From JAXMAR01 sp046350295 (GTDB taxonomy: Bacteria; Planctomycetota; Planctomycetia; Gemmatales; Gemmataceae), in the NCBI GenBank assembly GCA_046350295.1, contig JAXMAR010000001.1, positions 186,001-250,000 on the forward strand: a stretch of DNA of 64,000 nucleotides, written 5' to 3'. The notes beneath the pieces are model-generated. The model was given only the letters and a program-made list of their open reading frames with translations, had not been told where the DNA came from and searched no databases. The translations under genes were made by a program, and so were the position numbers. Positions 52,792 to 61,796 of this stretch are shown piece by piece; position 1 is the stretch's first letter, and each line of letters opens with the position of its first letter.

Positions 52792-55548
52792 GTGACTGCG
52801 AAACTATCATTGCCTCTGATCGGCGCATCCAACGCCGATGAGTCCGCGCATGCCCAAAGCGGCGCGTGGGAAGGGCTGCGCCCGATCGCGCCGCTGCTGG
52901 ACGACACAGCGGAGCCCGAGGCGCCGCAGGGCGATTACGCCGAGACGCCGGGAGCGGCGCTTGTTGTCCCCCTGGTCCACACCGGTTCCCACGCCTCTGC
53001 CGAGCTGCTTGCCCCGGCCGGCGGTCTCGACGCCGGTTTCGCCGCGTTTCACTTCGGCGCCGACGCGATTTACCTCGGCCTCAAGAAGTTCTCGGCCCGC
53101 GCCGAGGCGGAAAACTTCACTCTCGAGGAAGTCGACGAGATCACCGCCTACGCCCATCGCCTCACGCCGCGACGCCGCGTCTTCGTCACGATCAACACGC
53201 TCATTCGCCAGGACGAGTTGCCCGAGCTGGTCGAGGTTCTTGTCCACCTTGCCGACATTGGCGCCGATGCGATCATCCTCCAGGATCTCGGCGTCTATTA
53301 CGCGCTCGTGCGGCATTTCCCAACGTTGGAATGCCATGGCAGCACGCAGATGTCCGTCCATAACCGGGCCGGCGCCGAGACGCTCAAGGCCCTCGGCTTC
53401 AGCCGCGTCGTCCTGGCCCGCGAGCTGACGTTCGAGGAGGTGCGCGACATCACGGCGACGGCCGGCGTCGAGACCGAGGTCTTCATCCACGGCGCCCTGT
53501 GCTATTCCTACAGCGGCCTCTGTCTCCTCTCGTCGCAGACGCTGGGCCGCAGCGGCAACCGCGGAAAGTGCGCGTATTCCTGCCGCGATTCGTTCCAGGT
53601 CGAGGGCGCCCCACTCCAGCTGCGCGACGGCTCCGCCGTCAAGCGCGACCCGCGCAGCGGCTTCCCCTTCTCGATGAAGGACCTCGCCCTGCCCGATCAC
53701 CTGCCCGCCCTCCGCGCCGCCGGCGTCTCCTGCTTCAAGATCGAGGGGCGCAAGAAGAGCCCGCTTTACGTCGCCACCACGACCGATTATTACCGCCGCC
53801 TCCTCGACGGCACGCTCGAAGATACCGAGCGCCCCGACATCGAAGCGGACATGCAGACCGTCTTCAGCCGCCCCTGGACCCGGCTCTTCGTCCAATCGCA
53901 CAAGGACAAGGAAGTGGCGGACCGCGATACCGTCGGCCACCGCGGCACGTCCATCGGCAAGGTCGAGGCGATCCAGCCGGTTCCCGGCCAACAACCCCGT
54001 GTGCGCTTCCGCACGCGCCGGCCGTTGCAAAAGCACGACGGTTTGCAGGTCGACTTGCCGCATCTGGGCAAGCCGTTCGGTTTCCCGGTCGATCGTCTCT
54101 TCGTGCAGCAAGGGAAGAAATGGCGTGAGGCGTTCGAGGTGGAGGCCGGGCAGGTGGTCGAGGTGGAGCTGCCGCGCGACTATCCGCACCTGCCGCTCGG
54201 GGCGCCGGTCTACTGCTCGTCGTCGCAGGCGGTGAAGCAGCGTTATCACTACGAGCGGCCCAAGCCCGGCGCGTTTCACCGGGTCGTACCCCTGGCGGTC
54301 GAGGGGCGACTGGAACCGGCCCAACTTACATTGACGGCGGCGCTGGCGGGCCCGGACGGCGAAATGATCCGCGCCAGCCGCACCCTGGCCGGCCCGTTCG
54401 CGCCGGCCAAGGACCGTGCCGCCATGGAGCACGCGGTCCGGGGCGCCTTCGAGCGCCTGGGCCAAAGCCGGTGCTATCTCGAGCGCTTCGACTGGAAGAA
54501 CGAGGCCGGGGGTTTCGTGCCGGTGTCGAAGGTGAACGGACTGCGGCGCGAGCTGGTCGACGAATTGGAGCGGCGCCGGGGCGACGCCGTCGAGGCGCGG
54601 ATCCGGGTTTTGCAAGGCGAACTCATACCCCCCACCCCAACCCTCCCCCACAAGGGGGGAGGGGGTGGTCTTCGGTCGGATGCGCCATTGTCTTCGACGT
54701 TCGCGTGGTCGATCAAGGTCGATCGCGTCGGCTTCCTGGACGCGTTCGAGGCGGCGGACTGGGCCGACGTCGACGAGGTCGTGATCGACATCACCCGCGA
54801 TCATCCGCACGTGTTGCAAGAAAGGCTGACGTCGCTCGGAAACATCATCGGCCGCGACCGAATCCGCCTCGCTTTGCCCGCCCTGACGCGGGCCTGGGAA
54901 GAGAAGAACATTGTCCGCAAGATCGAGCAACTACGCGGCGCCGGCTGGCACAGGTGGGAGGCCGCCAACCTCTCCGCCTGGACTTATTTGAAGGCGAGCC
55001 GGGCGGCGTCAGCCCCCGGAGGTCCGGCCGGCGCCCTCGATCTCGCCAGCGACTGGTCGCTCTACGTCGTCAACCGCCTCGCCGCGCTGCAACTCCTCGA
55101 CATGGGCGTCACGCGTTTCGCTCTCTCCCCCGAAGATGGCAAGGCCAACATCGCCTCCCTGCTCAGCGAGTTCGCGGACCGGGCCGTGCTCATCGTCCAC
55201 CAGGACACGCCGCTCTTCCTCGCCGAGTCGTGCGCGTACGCCAACCTGATCGGCGGCTGTCCGGGGAAAGCGAACTGCCGCTTCGAGAGCATGGAGATGG
55301 TGTCGAGCCACGGCGAGAAGGTGACGGCCCTCGATTACCATTGCCGCACGATTGTCCTCGATCAGGGGCCGTTCTGCCTCTCCACGCGGCTGGACGAGAT
55401 TCGCGCGGCGGGGGGCCATCGGCTGCGCGTCGATTTCGTCTACCGCAGCTATGAGGCGGACGAGGTGCGACGGCGCTGGCGCCTGGTCCGCGCCGGCAAG
55501 CCGATCCCCAAGGGGCACGCGGCCAACTGGGATCGCGGCCTGCTCTGA
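52792..55548 (+). CDS. Peptidase U32-family protein (two-domain, large)
   Basis: The 918-residue protein has the U32 core: ELLAPAGGLDAGFAAFHFGA, DAIYLGLKKFSARAEAENFT, IILQDLGVYYALVRHFP, ELTFEEVRDI, and the signature EVFIHGALCYSYSGLCLLSS followed by RSGNRGKCAYSCRD. U32 proteins include collagenase-like peptidases and RNA-hydroxylating enzymes (RlhA, TrhP) whose cysteines in GKCAYSC-type segments bind an iron-sulfur cluster. A second U32-like region runs from about 640. At residues 611-627 a palindromic DNA repeat is read through as IPPTPTLPHKGGGGG. Start is GTG at 52792. Confidence 0.87.
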   Translation: MTAKLSLPLIGASNADESAHAQSGAWEGLRPIAPLLDDTAEPEAPQGDYAETPGAALVVPLVHTGSHASAELLAPAGGLDAGFAAFHFGADAIYLGLKKFSARAEAENFTLEEVDEITAYAHRLTPRRRVFVTINTLIRQDELPELVEVLVHLADIGADAIILQDLGVYYALVRHFPTLECHGSTQMSVHNRAGAETLKALGFSRVVLARELTFEEVRDITATAGVETEVFIHGALCYSYSGLCLLSSQTLGRSGNRGKCAYSCRDSFQVEGAPLQLRDGSAVKRDPRSGFPFSMKDLALPDHLPALRAAGVSCFKIEGRKKSPLYVATTTDYYRRLLDGTLEDTERPDIEADMQTVFSRPWTRLFVQSHKDKEVADRDTVGHRGTSIGKVEAIQPVPGQQPRVRFRTRRPLQKHDGLQVDLPHLGKPFGFPVDRLFVQQGKKWREAFEVEAGQVVEVELPRDYPHLPLGAPVYCSSSQAVKQRYHYERPKPGAFHRVVPLAVEGRLEPAQLTLTAALAGPDGEMIRASRTLAGPFAPAKDRAAMEHAVRGAFERLGQSRCYLERFDWKNEAGGFVPVSKVNGLRRELVDELERRRGDAVEARIRVLQGELIPPTPTLPHKGGGGGLRSDAPLSSTFAWSIKVDRVGFLDAFEAADWADVDEVVIDITRDHPHVLQERLTSLGNIIGRDRIRLALPALTRAWEEKNIVRKIEQLRGAGWHRWEAANLSAWTYLKASRAASAPGGPAGALDLASDWSLYVVNRLAALQLLDMGVTRFALSPEDGKANIASLLSEFADRAVLIVHQDTPLFLAESCAYANLIGGCPGKANCRFESMEMVSSHGEKVTALDYHCRTIVLDQGPFCLSTRLDEIRAAGGHRLRVDFVYRSYEADEVRRRWRLVRAGKPIPKGHAANWDRGLL
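54631..54668. repeat. Palindromic repeat inside the U32 gene
   Basis: The arms ccaccccaaccctccccc and ggggggagggggtgg pair across a short loop acaa. The sequence is of the type of common C-rich REP elements and adds a Pro-Thr-Pro-Thr-Leu-Pro-His-Lys run to the protein. Its ends keep the frame open. Confidence 0.8.
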
Positions 55549-55561
55549 TTGTCCGAGCCTT

Positions 55562-55602
55562 AAGCGTGAGCGACGGTCCAATCCGGACCGTCGCTCACGC
55601 TT
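55562..55602. terminator. Perfect 18-bp inverted repeat after U32 gene
   Basis: Arms aagcgtgagcgacggtcc and ggaccgtcgctcacgctt pair without a mismatch around a five-base loop (aatcc), 13 bases after the stop codon. There is no U-run, so it is either a terminator or a protein-binding palindrome. Confidence 0.7.
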
Positions 55603-55684
55603 CCGGCTCTGAGGTCGGCGCGGTCCGCCACGCTTTTCTATAACACGTCTATTACCGCCCGTTTTTCACCCTTGCGGAACCGAC

Positions 55685-57169
55685 ATGGACACAACGCTTG
55701 TTCGTCACGCGCTCGCCGACGTCGCATCGGACTGGCTCATCGTGCCGTTCTGGGAAAACGACGCCTTCCCTGCCGCCCTGGGGGCGCTCGACGCCAAGCT
55801 TGGCGGTCTGCTCGCGCGGCTGCGCGAGCGCGGCGACATGACCGGCAAGGCGAAAGAGCTGACGCCGATCGTCAATCCGAGCGGCGCCGCGGCGGCGCGG
55901 CTCATGCTGGTTGGGCTCGGCCCGAAGGCGAAGGCGGAGATAGGGAGCCTGATCGCGTGCGCATCGGCGGCGGCGCGGGCGATCACCACGAAGGCGGTCG
56001 AGCGGATCGCCATCGCCATTCCCGAAGGGGCTGTCGGGGGTGAAGCGGCGGCGCTCGCCATGGGGCTGGGCGTGCGGCAGGGAAGCGAGGGGCCCGGACT
56101 GCGCAAGAGCAAGGCGGAGCGCTTCGCGCCGAAGCAATGTATCCTGGTCGGCCCGAATGTCGGCGAAGAGGAAGGCCGGCGCGCGGCGCGGCGGGCGGAC
56201 ATCGAGGGGCGGGCGGTGGGTCTAGCGCGCGAGCTGGTCAATCTGCCCCCCTGCGACCTGTATCCGGAGTCGTTCGCGGATCGGGCCCGGGACGTGGCGC
56301 ACAAGACCGGCCTCGAGATCGTTTCTGCTCGATGAGCACCAGCTTGGCGGCCGAGCCGCAGGCGCGCTGCTCGCTGCGCGCGGCGGCTCGGCGGCCGCCG
56401 CGCTCTCGTGGTCCTCGTCACATGGGGGCGGGGAGGCGGCAAGCCGACGCTCGGCTGGGTCGGCAAGGGAGTGACGTTCGATAGCGGCGGCCTCTCCCTC
56501 AAGACCACCGAGCAGATGGTCGACATGAAATGCGACATGGCGGGCGCCGCGGCGGTGCTGGCGGCCATGGGGGCGGCGGCCGAATTGAAGCTGCCGGTCA
56601 ACCTTATGGGCGTCATGGCCCTGGTCGAGAACCTGCCGAGCGGCAAGGCGATGAAACTGGGGGACGTGCTCAGGGCGCGCAACGGCAAGACGATCGAGGT
56701 GCTCAACACCGACGCGGAAGGCCGGCTGATCCTGGCCGACGCGCTTTCCTACGCCGTCGATCAGAAGGCGAGCCACCTGGTCGACCTGGCGACGCTGACC
56801 GGCGCCTGCATGGTCGCGCTGGGAGCGGACGTGGCGGGCGTGATGAGCAACGACGAGGCGTGGTCGGGCGCGGTGCTGGAGGCGGCGAAAGCGGCGGGGG
56901 AGAAGGCGTGGCCGCTGCCGATGTGGCCGCACTACGCGGAGATGATCAAGAGCGACATCGCCGACATGAAGAACACGGGCGGCTCGCGCTACGCCGGCGC
57001 GATCTCGGCGGCGAAGCTTTTGGAGGAATTCGTGGACGGCGTGCCGTGGGTCCACCTGGACATCGCCGGCCCCGCCTGGGCGGAACGGGAAAACGCGACG
57101 CGCGACGCGGGCGGGACAGGGTGCTTCGTGCGGACGCTGGTGGAGCTGGGGCGGCGGTACGGGGGATGA
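55685..57169 (+). pseudogene. pepA: Leucyl aminopeptidase (M17) with an internal frame disturbance
   Basis: Residues 1-216 are the N-terminal macro-like domain (MDTTLVRHALADVASDWLIV, ELVNLPPCDLYPESFADRAR) and end at a TGA (56333-56335). From 56398 the same frame carries the catalytic domain: LGWVGKGVTFDSGGLSLKTT, MVDMKCDMAGAAAVLAAMGA and NTDAEGRLILADALSYAV, the M17 signature, with the Lys, Asp and Glu of the two-zinc site in place. Between them about 75 bases make sense only in another frame (LDEHQLGG, GALLAARGG). Two opposite single-base indels would explain this. Unless sequence error, the enzyme is inactivated; it would otherwise hydrolyse N-terminal residues of peptides. Confidence 0.85.
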
Positions 57170-57306
57170 TGGCGTCCATACCAAACGTGCCCGAGTTGGC
57201 AGCGGTTTGAATTCAGCCCGAAGGGCTTTCAAAAGAATGCCCAAGGCGACACCCTGGGGACCACAAGCCGTGTCCCAAGAGCGTCTCTTCTCGACCGAAA
57301 ACGAGT

Positions 57307-57336
57307 GTAGCCCCGGTACTTGCGAACCGGGGCTAC
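57307..57336. repeat. Hairpin of the ccccggtt repeat type
   Basis: Arms gtagccccggt and accggggctac (11 perfect pairs) enclose an eight-base loop. The hairpin lies 137 bases after the pepA stop codon and 31 bases before the end of the convergent PhnD-like gene, and shares its core with 25474-25496 and 62820-62843. Confidence 0.7.
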
Positions 57337-57367
57337 GGAAAGGTCGCGGCGCTGTCGTGCCGGCGAA

Positions 57368-58285
57368 TCAGCGGTCGCCCGTGGAGACTTTCGTCCCGGG
57401 GCCCGGGTAGCACTTGAGGATGTCGTCGAGCGTGCGCTGGTAGTCGGCGGGCACGGGCTCGAAGGCGGTGATACGCCACATCGACATCATGTCGCGGCCA
57501 CGCTCGCTGGCGTTGGCCTTGAGCATGCCGCTCTTGAACTGGTCGAGGACCTTGTCGCTCACGCCGCCGTCGCGATAGACGACCGCGGCGGCGGGGAACG
57601 GCTCGGAGCACTTCACCACCTTGAACTGGCTGAAGGCGCCGGGCTTCAAGAAGCGGTAGAACTCGACGTCGGTCTTGTCGGCGATGACGCAATGGACCTT
57701 GCCGTCGAGCAGCTCATCGAGGGCGGACTCGCAGCTGCCGGGCCGGCCCACGGCGCCGAAATAGCCCTTGGGGGCGCATTCGCCGCACTCGCCGCAGTTC
57801 TTCTCCATGAAGCAGCGGCAGTGCTCGCGGCTCTTGCGCGGATAGCCGACGTCCTTGCCCTTGAGGTCGGCGAAGCTGTTGAAGCCCGAATCCTTGCGGA
57901 CAAGCATCTCGACGTGCAGCTTCGGGTTCTGGTACACGACCACCATGAGCGGCTTGAGGTTGGGGTATTTGGCCTGGACCCAGGCGAACTCGATCCCCTG
58001 GAAAATGCCGATGTCGACCTGCTTGTCCTCGAGCTTCTTGGCGAGGTCAAACGGGCCGCCGCCGACCAGGAGCTTGCCGTTGAGGCCGGTGAATTCTTTC
58101 ATGAGGCCGCTGAAGGGATAGCCGAGCAGATCGACGAGCGGTTGGGGCACGTCGACGACCATGGTTTGAGCCATGCCGATCTTGACGGGGGCGGCCGGTT
58201 CGTCGGCGCGGACCGCCGGGCCGGACGAGAGACCGAGGAAGGCGCAGACGATCAAGCTTCCTGCCGAGAGCGAGCGCCGGAACAT
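57368..58285 (-). CDS. PhnD/SsuA-type periplasmic substrate-binding protein, copy 2
   Basis: ATG at 58285 (with an aggacc binding site) starts a 305-residue protein: signal peptide, VKIGMAQTMVVDVPQPLVD, KEFTGLNGKLLVGGGPFDLA, QVDIGIFQGIEFAWVQ and VIADKTDVEFYRFLKPGAFS. It is a paralogue of the protein at 26222-27103. It differs by an insert with four cysteines (CRCFMEKNCGECGEC, about residues 163-177), which could bind a metal or cluster. No ABC permease is nearby. The upstream frame beyond 58285 is shadow sequence. Confidence 0.85.
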   Translation of the reverse strand: MFRRSLSAGSLIVCAFLGLSSGPAVRADEPAAPVKIGMAQTMVVDVPQPLVDLLGYPFSGLMKEFTGLNGKLLVGGGPFDLAKKLEDKQVDIGIFQGIEFAWVQAKYPNLKPLMVVVYQNPKLHVEMLVRKDSGFNSFADLKGKDVGYPRKSREHCRCFMEKNCGECGECAPKGYFGAVGRPGSCESALDELLDGKVHCVIADKTDVEFYRFLKPGAFSQFKVVKCSEPFPAAAVVYRDGGVSDKVLDQFKSGMLKANASERGRDMMSMWRITAFEPVPADYQRTLDDILKCYPGPGTKVSTGDR

Positions 58286-58637
58286 AGACGAGGTCCTCTT
58301 TGGGCTAACCAGGGGAAGGGAAGGTGTACGCGAGTCGGGGCCGACGTGACAAGAGGAACCGGGAGACGATAGGAAGGGAGAGCATCCTGCTACCTTTCCT
58401 GGTCTTCCTTGATTGCGCAGCCTCTTGGAAAAGGCCACGTTCATTCCCGCCCCTTGCGGGGCGGCGAGCCCGGTCTCCAGTAAAGATCGGGGCTCGCCTC
58501 GCATCAGCAAAAGTTTTTCCACCGTGTAGGTCAGGCTTTCCAGCCTGACAGGCTCGTCTCCGACGGTTAGGCGGTCCCGTCAGCCTGCACCGGACCCGTC
58601 AGCCTGGAAAGGCTGGCCTACGTGACGCTCTGCCGCG
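58286..58637. other. Intergenic region with a large inverted repeat
   Basis: No gene was seen in the 352 bases between the PhnD-like and TolC-like genes, both on the minus strand. The main content is the inverted repeat at 58525-58620. Upstream of the PhnD-like gene no clear promoter was recognised. Confidence 0.5.
58525..58620. repeat. Inverted repeat with 24-base arms
   Basis: The left arm (58525-58548, gtaggtcaggctttccagcc plus tgac) and the right arm (58597-58620) are complementary at 21 of 24 positions. The 48-base centre holds two more copies of a shorter motif, gtcagcctg and tcagcctgcac, in the right-arm orientation. This has the look of a dispersed planctomycete repeat. Confidence 0.75.
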
Positions 58638-59879
58638 TTATTTCCCGTCGCGCGGCATGCGGTAGGCGCCGGCGGTCGTGCGCTCCAGGCCGGCGAGGGC
58701 CAGGGCGTGGTTGTAGATCGCTTCGTTGAGCCAGGCGCGGGTCTGATCGACCAGGCCGCGGGCCCGCAGATACTCTTCGCCGGTCGTATTGCCCTCGTTG
58801 AAGCGCTTCTGGACGTTACGGGCGAGGTCGGTCGACAGCTTGAGGGCCCGCTCCAGGCTGGCGATCTTGTCGAGGTTCTCCTGCCATTTCAGGTACGTGA
58901 CCTCCACTTCCAGCGCGATCAGGTTCTGCGTCTTGTCGACGACCGCCAGCGAGCGATCGTAGAAGGCGGCGGCCCGGTCCATGCGGTCGCCCCGGTGGCC
59001 GATGAGGGCCGGAGGCATCTCCAGGCCGATGGCGCCGGGGCGGTACTCGCCGTTGGCGACGCCGGTCGGGATCGGCTTGGCGTGGATGTCCGAGCCGTAG
59101 GCGAAGGTCGGAACCTGCAGCTTGAAGAGGAGGCGGCTCTGGGCCGTGATCTCCAGGTTCGTCACCTCGCTGGCGGCCGACGCCATCGTCATCTCGCCGC
59201 GGTTGGCGACGGCGGCGGAGATGAGGGCTTCCTTGTCGAGCTTGGCCACCGGGCCGGGCAGCAGACTATCCGCGACGGCGAGGGGATACTCCGGGCCGAT
59301 GCCGATGGCTTCGCGCAGCGCCGCGGTCGCCTTGGCGACGCCGGCGACGGCTTCCGCCTCCTTGATCCGCACCAGGTCGAGGTTCACCGTGAGGGCATCG
59401 ACGTCGAGCTGAGTCAGCTTGATGGCGCCGGCGCCCTTCTCCACCAGCTTCTTGGCGGTGTCGCGCGCCTCGGTGAGGTTCCTCACCACGTCCTTGACCA
59501 GCTCATGCTGCGTCCGGGCGTAGATCACCGAGTAGTAGTTGCGGACAATGGCGTAGCGCGTCTCCCATTCGACCGTCTGCAACTGGGCGCTCTGGATCGT
59601 GATGCCGAGGCACGCTTGCTGGCGGCGGATCGGGATGTCGCGCGAGAAGAGGCCCGCGAAACGCATCCGCTGCAGCGAATCGCTGCCAATCGCCGCCGCC
59701 GACAGGCTGGCCTGGGCGGCATGCAGGGCCGGCTGGCGCTGCAGGCCCAGGTCGATGCACTGATCGAGCGTCAAAGCCGCCGGCGCGTCCTGCGCCCGGG
59801 CCGACCCTGCCGCGAGGCAAAGGACGGCGGCCCCCAAAAACATACGAAACCGTGACGACGAGCGGGGAAGAGAGAACAT
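58638..59879 (-). CDS. TolC-family outer-membrane efflux protein
   Basis: A signal peptide (about residues 1-29, AGSARAQ) precedes ALTLDQCIDLGLQRQPALHA, the start typical of the TolC/OEP family, where two OEP repeats follow (about 30-210 and 230-400) with long helices such as ARDTAKKLVEKGAGAIKLTQ and NLDKIASLERALKLSTDLAR. It forms trimeric channels through the outer membrane for efflux or type I secretion. Inner-membrane partners are not in the window. The protein is of normal length (413 residues). Confidence 0.85.
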   Translation of the reverse strand: MFSLPRSSSRFRMFLGAAVLCLAAGSARAQDAPAALTLDQCIDLGLQRQPALHAAQASLSAAAIGSDSLQRMRFAGLFSRDIPIRRQQACLGITIQSAQLQTVEWETRYAIVRNYYSVIYARTQHELVKDVVRNLTEARDTAKKLVEKGAGAIKLTQLDVDALTVNLDLVRIKEAEAVAGVAKATAALREAIGIGPEYPLAVADSLLPGPVAKLDKEALISAAVANRGEMTMASAASEVTNLEITAQSRLLFKLQVPTFAYGSDIHAKPIPTGVANGEYRPGAIGLEMPPALIGHRGDRMDRAAAFYDRSLAVVDKTQNLIALEVEVTYLKWQENLDKIASLERALKLSTDLARNVQKRFNEGNTTGEEYLRARGLVDQTRAWLNEAIYNHALALAGLERTTAGAYRMPRDGK

Positions 59880-60063
59880 GGAGTTTCTCCGGGCAAACGT
59901 GCCAGGTCCTTTTTGTGCAGTAAAGGGGGCGCCTACCTGCGGTTACGGGAACGAGGATTTCTTAAAGATGGAATCGTCGGCAAACTGCGGAAACTGAAAC
60001 AGGCGGGGAAAAAATGGCCGACCCCCCAAGGACGGGGGACTGTGCAATTAGAATAAACGGCAG

Positions 60064-60153
60064 GAGTCAGAAGTCAGAGCTCGGACCTCATAAGTCCGGC
60101 TCTAAACTGACCCTCTGACCTCCGACTTCTGAACTCCGACTTCCGAACGTCTG
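60064..60153. repeat. Short nested repeats upstream of the thiamine gene
   Basis: The stretch contains several copies of gtcagaagtcag and ctccgacttctgaac type motifs in both orientations, and a hairpin made of agagctcggac and gtccggctct. It lies just before the ATG of the thiamin gene. It shows no features of a TPP riboswitch. Confidence 0.6.
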
Positions 60154-60155
60154 AC

Positions 60156-61640
60156 ATGCTCATCGAAAACTCTCCCGGGTTGGACAAAGCCCTCCGCTGG
60201 GCCCGGCGCTTCGCCGCCGGACAGGGCGCCGAGACCGTGCAGCCCGTCCACCTGCTCGATGGCCTCCTGGTCGAGGAGGAGGGGATGCCATGGCGCATGC
60301 TGCAGGAGGCGGGAATCGCCGTGGACACCTTGCGGCCGGCCTACGAGGAGGAAGGCCAGGACGAAGAGATCGCCTACCCGATCAGCGCCCGGGTGCGCCA
60401 CGTGCTCAAGCGGGCCCAGACCTTCGCCCGCTGGCACTCGGCCGAGGGGACGCTGACCACCGACCTGGTCCTGCTCGCCCTGCTCGACCTTGAGGAGGGC
60501 CTCCGCGATCGGTTGGCGTCGCTCGGCCTCGACTGGCAAGCCTGGCAAGACAGGCACGATATGCGGGCGCCCGACCTCCGCCTCGACGAGCCCCTCCAAC
60601 TCGACGAGCCGGTCCCCTCGGAAGTCGCGCGCATCCTCGACGCCGCCGGCAACCGGGCCCGCGAAGCGCTCCGCGTGCTGGAAGACTTCGCCCGCTTCGT
60701 CCTGGACGACGCCTTCCTGACGCGCGAGCTGAAGGAGACGCGGCACGATCTCGTCGCTGCCCTGGCGCCCCTGGCCCTGCCTTTCCTCAGGAAGCGCGAG
60801 ACGGAAGAAGATGTCGGCGTCGACATCAGCACGCCGCGCGAGCGGCGCCGCGATACGCTCCAGGACGTCGTTCGCGCCAACGCCAAGCGCCTGCAAGAGG
60901 CGCTGCGCAGCCTCGAGGAGTTCGGCAAGGTCCACTCCAGCGCACTGGGCGAGGCCATGGAACGGCTGCGCTACCGCGCTTACACGATCGAGAAGGCCCT
61001 TGCCCGCGATCCCACCTCAATGGCCGACGCCCGGCTCTATGTCCTCGTCACCGAGAAGCTCTGCCGCGCCTCCCTGATCGGCACGGTGCGCGAAGCCCTG
61101 GAAGGAGGCGCCGACGTCATTCAACTACGCGAGAAAGAGACGGACGACCGCGCGTTGCTCGCCCAGGCGCGCGAGATCCGCGCCCTCACCCGCGACCACG
61201 CCGCCCTCTTCATCGTCAACGACCGCCCCGACCTCGCCCTCCTCGCCGACGCCGACGGCGTCCACCTCGGGCAGGACGACCTCCCCGTCCGCGCCGCCCG
61301 CCGCATCCTCGGCCCAAGCGCCCTGATCGGCGTCAGCACCCACGACCTTGACCAGGTCCACGCCGCCATCCGCGCCGGCGCCGACTACATCGGCATCGGA
61401 CCAACGTTCCCGTCCCAGACCAAGGACTTCCCCACCCTCGCCGGCCTCGACTTCATCGAACAGGCGAGCCGGGAAACGTCGCTCTCCGCCTTCGCCCTCG
61501 GCGGCATCACCCTCGACAACGTGGAACAGGTGCTGGCGCGCGGCGCGCGCCGCATCGCCGTCAGCCACGCGATTTGCGCCGCCCCCGATCCGGCCGAAGC
61601 GGCCCGACGATTCAAAGCCCTGCTACAAGAATCGAAGTGA
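60156..61640 (+). CDS. thiE: Thiamine phosphate synthase with ThiD2 domain and N-terminal Clp-N-like domain
   Basis: The 494-residue protein has three parts. Residues 1-115 look like a Clp amino-terminal double-helix repeat (KALRWARRFAAGQGAETVQP, VHLLDGLLVEEEG, HVLKRAQTFARWHSAEGTLT). Residues 155-285 are a ThiD2 domain (RILDAAGNRAREALRVLEDF, ARFVLDDAFLTRELKETRH). Residues 290-494 are ThiE: LYVLVTEKL, GADVIQLREK, LFIVNDRPDLALLADADGVH, LGQDDLPV, IGVSTHDLDQVHAAIRAGAD and YIGIGPTFPSQTKDFP. ThiE joins the pyrimidine and thiazole units to thiamine phosphate in the cytoplasm. The Clp-N-like head is unusual here. ATG at 60156 follows directly after repeats, and no good ribosome binding site is visible. 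Confidence 0.88.
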   Translation: MLIENSPGLDKALRWARRFAAGQGAETVQPVHLLDGLLVEEEGMPWRMLQEAGIAVDTLRPAYEEEGQDEEIAYPISARVRHVLKRAQTFARWHSAEGTLTTDLVLLALLDLEEGLRDRLASLGLDWQAWQDRHDMRAPDLRLDEPLQLDEPVPSEVARILDAAGNRAREALRVLEDFARFVLDDAFLTRELKETRHDLVAALAPLALPFLRKRETEEDVGVDISTPRERRRDTLQDVVRANAKRLQEALRSLEEFGKVHSSALGEAMERLRYRAYTIEKALARDPTSMADARLYVLVTEKLCRASLIGTVREALEGGADVIQLREKETDDRALLAQAREIRALTRDHAALFIVNDRPDLALLADADGVHLGQDDLPVRAARRILGPSALIGVSTHDLDQVHAAIRAGADYIGIGPTFPSQTKDFPTLAGLDFIEQASRETSLSAFALGGITLDNVEQVLARGARRIAVSHAICAAPDPAEAARRFKALLQESK

Positions 61641-61796
61641 AACCCGGCCAGCCAAACGCGACAACGTCCCCGATCCCGACCTTCATCCCCGGCCCACTCA
61701 TCCGCTTGCGGTTTCGCGCCCGGCGCCCCGCGCGCAACCCGCATCCCGCGCCAACACCCTTCCGTGTTTTCCGTGTCTTCCGTGGTTATCTCCGGT

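Noticed and set aside
52807..54930. Very long open frame (707 codons) on the minus strand
   Set aside because: It lies antisense to the U32 peptidase gene, whose motifs are clear. High GC content makes stop codons rare in the opposite frames.
59880..60155. TPP riboswitch before the thiE gene
   Set aside because: The conserved CUGAGA and ACCUGA-type elements are absent; the region holds short nested repeats only.
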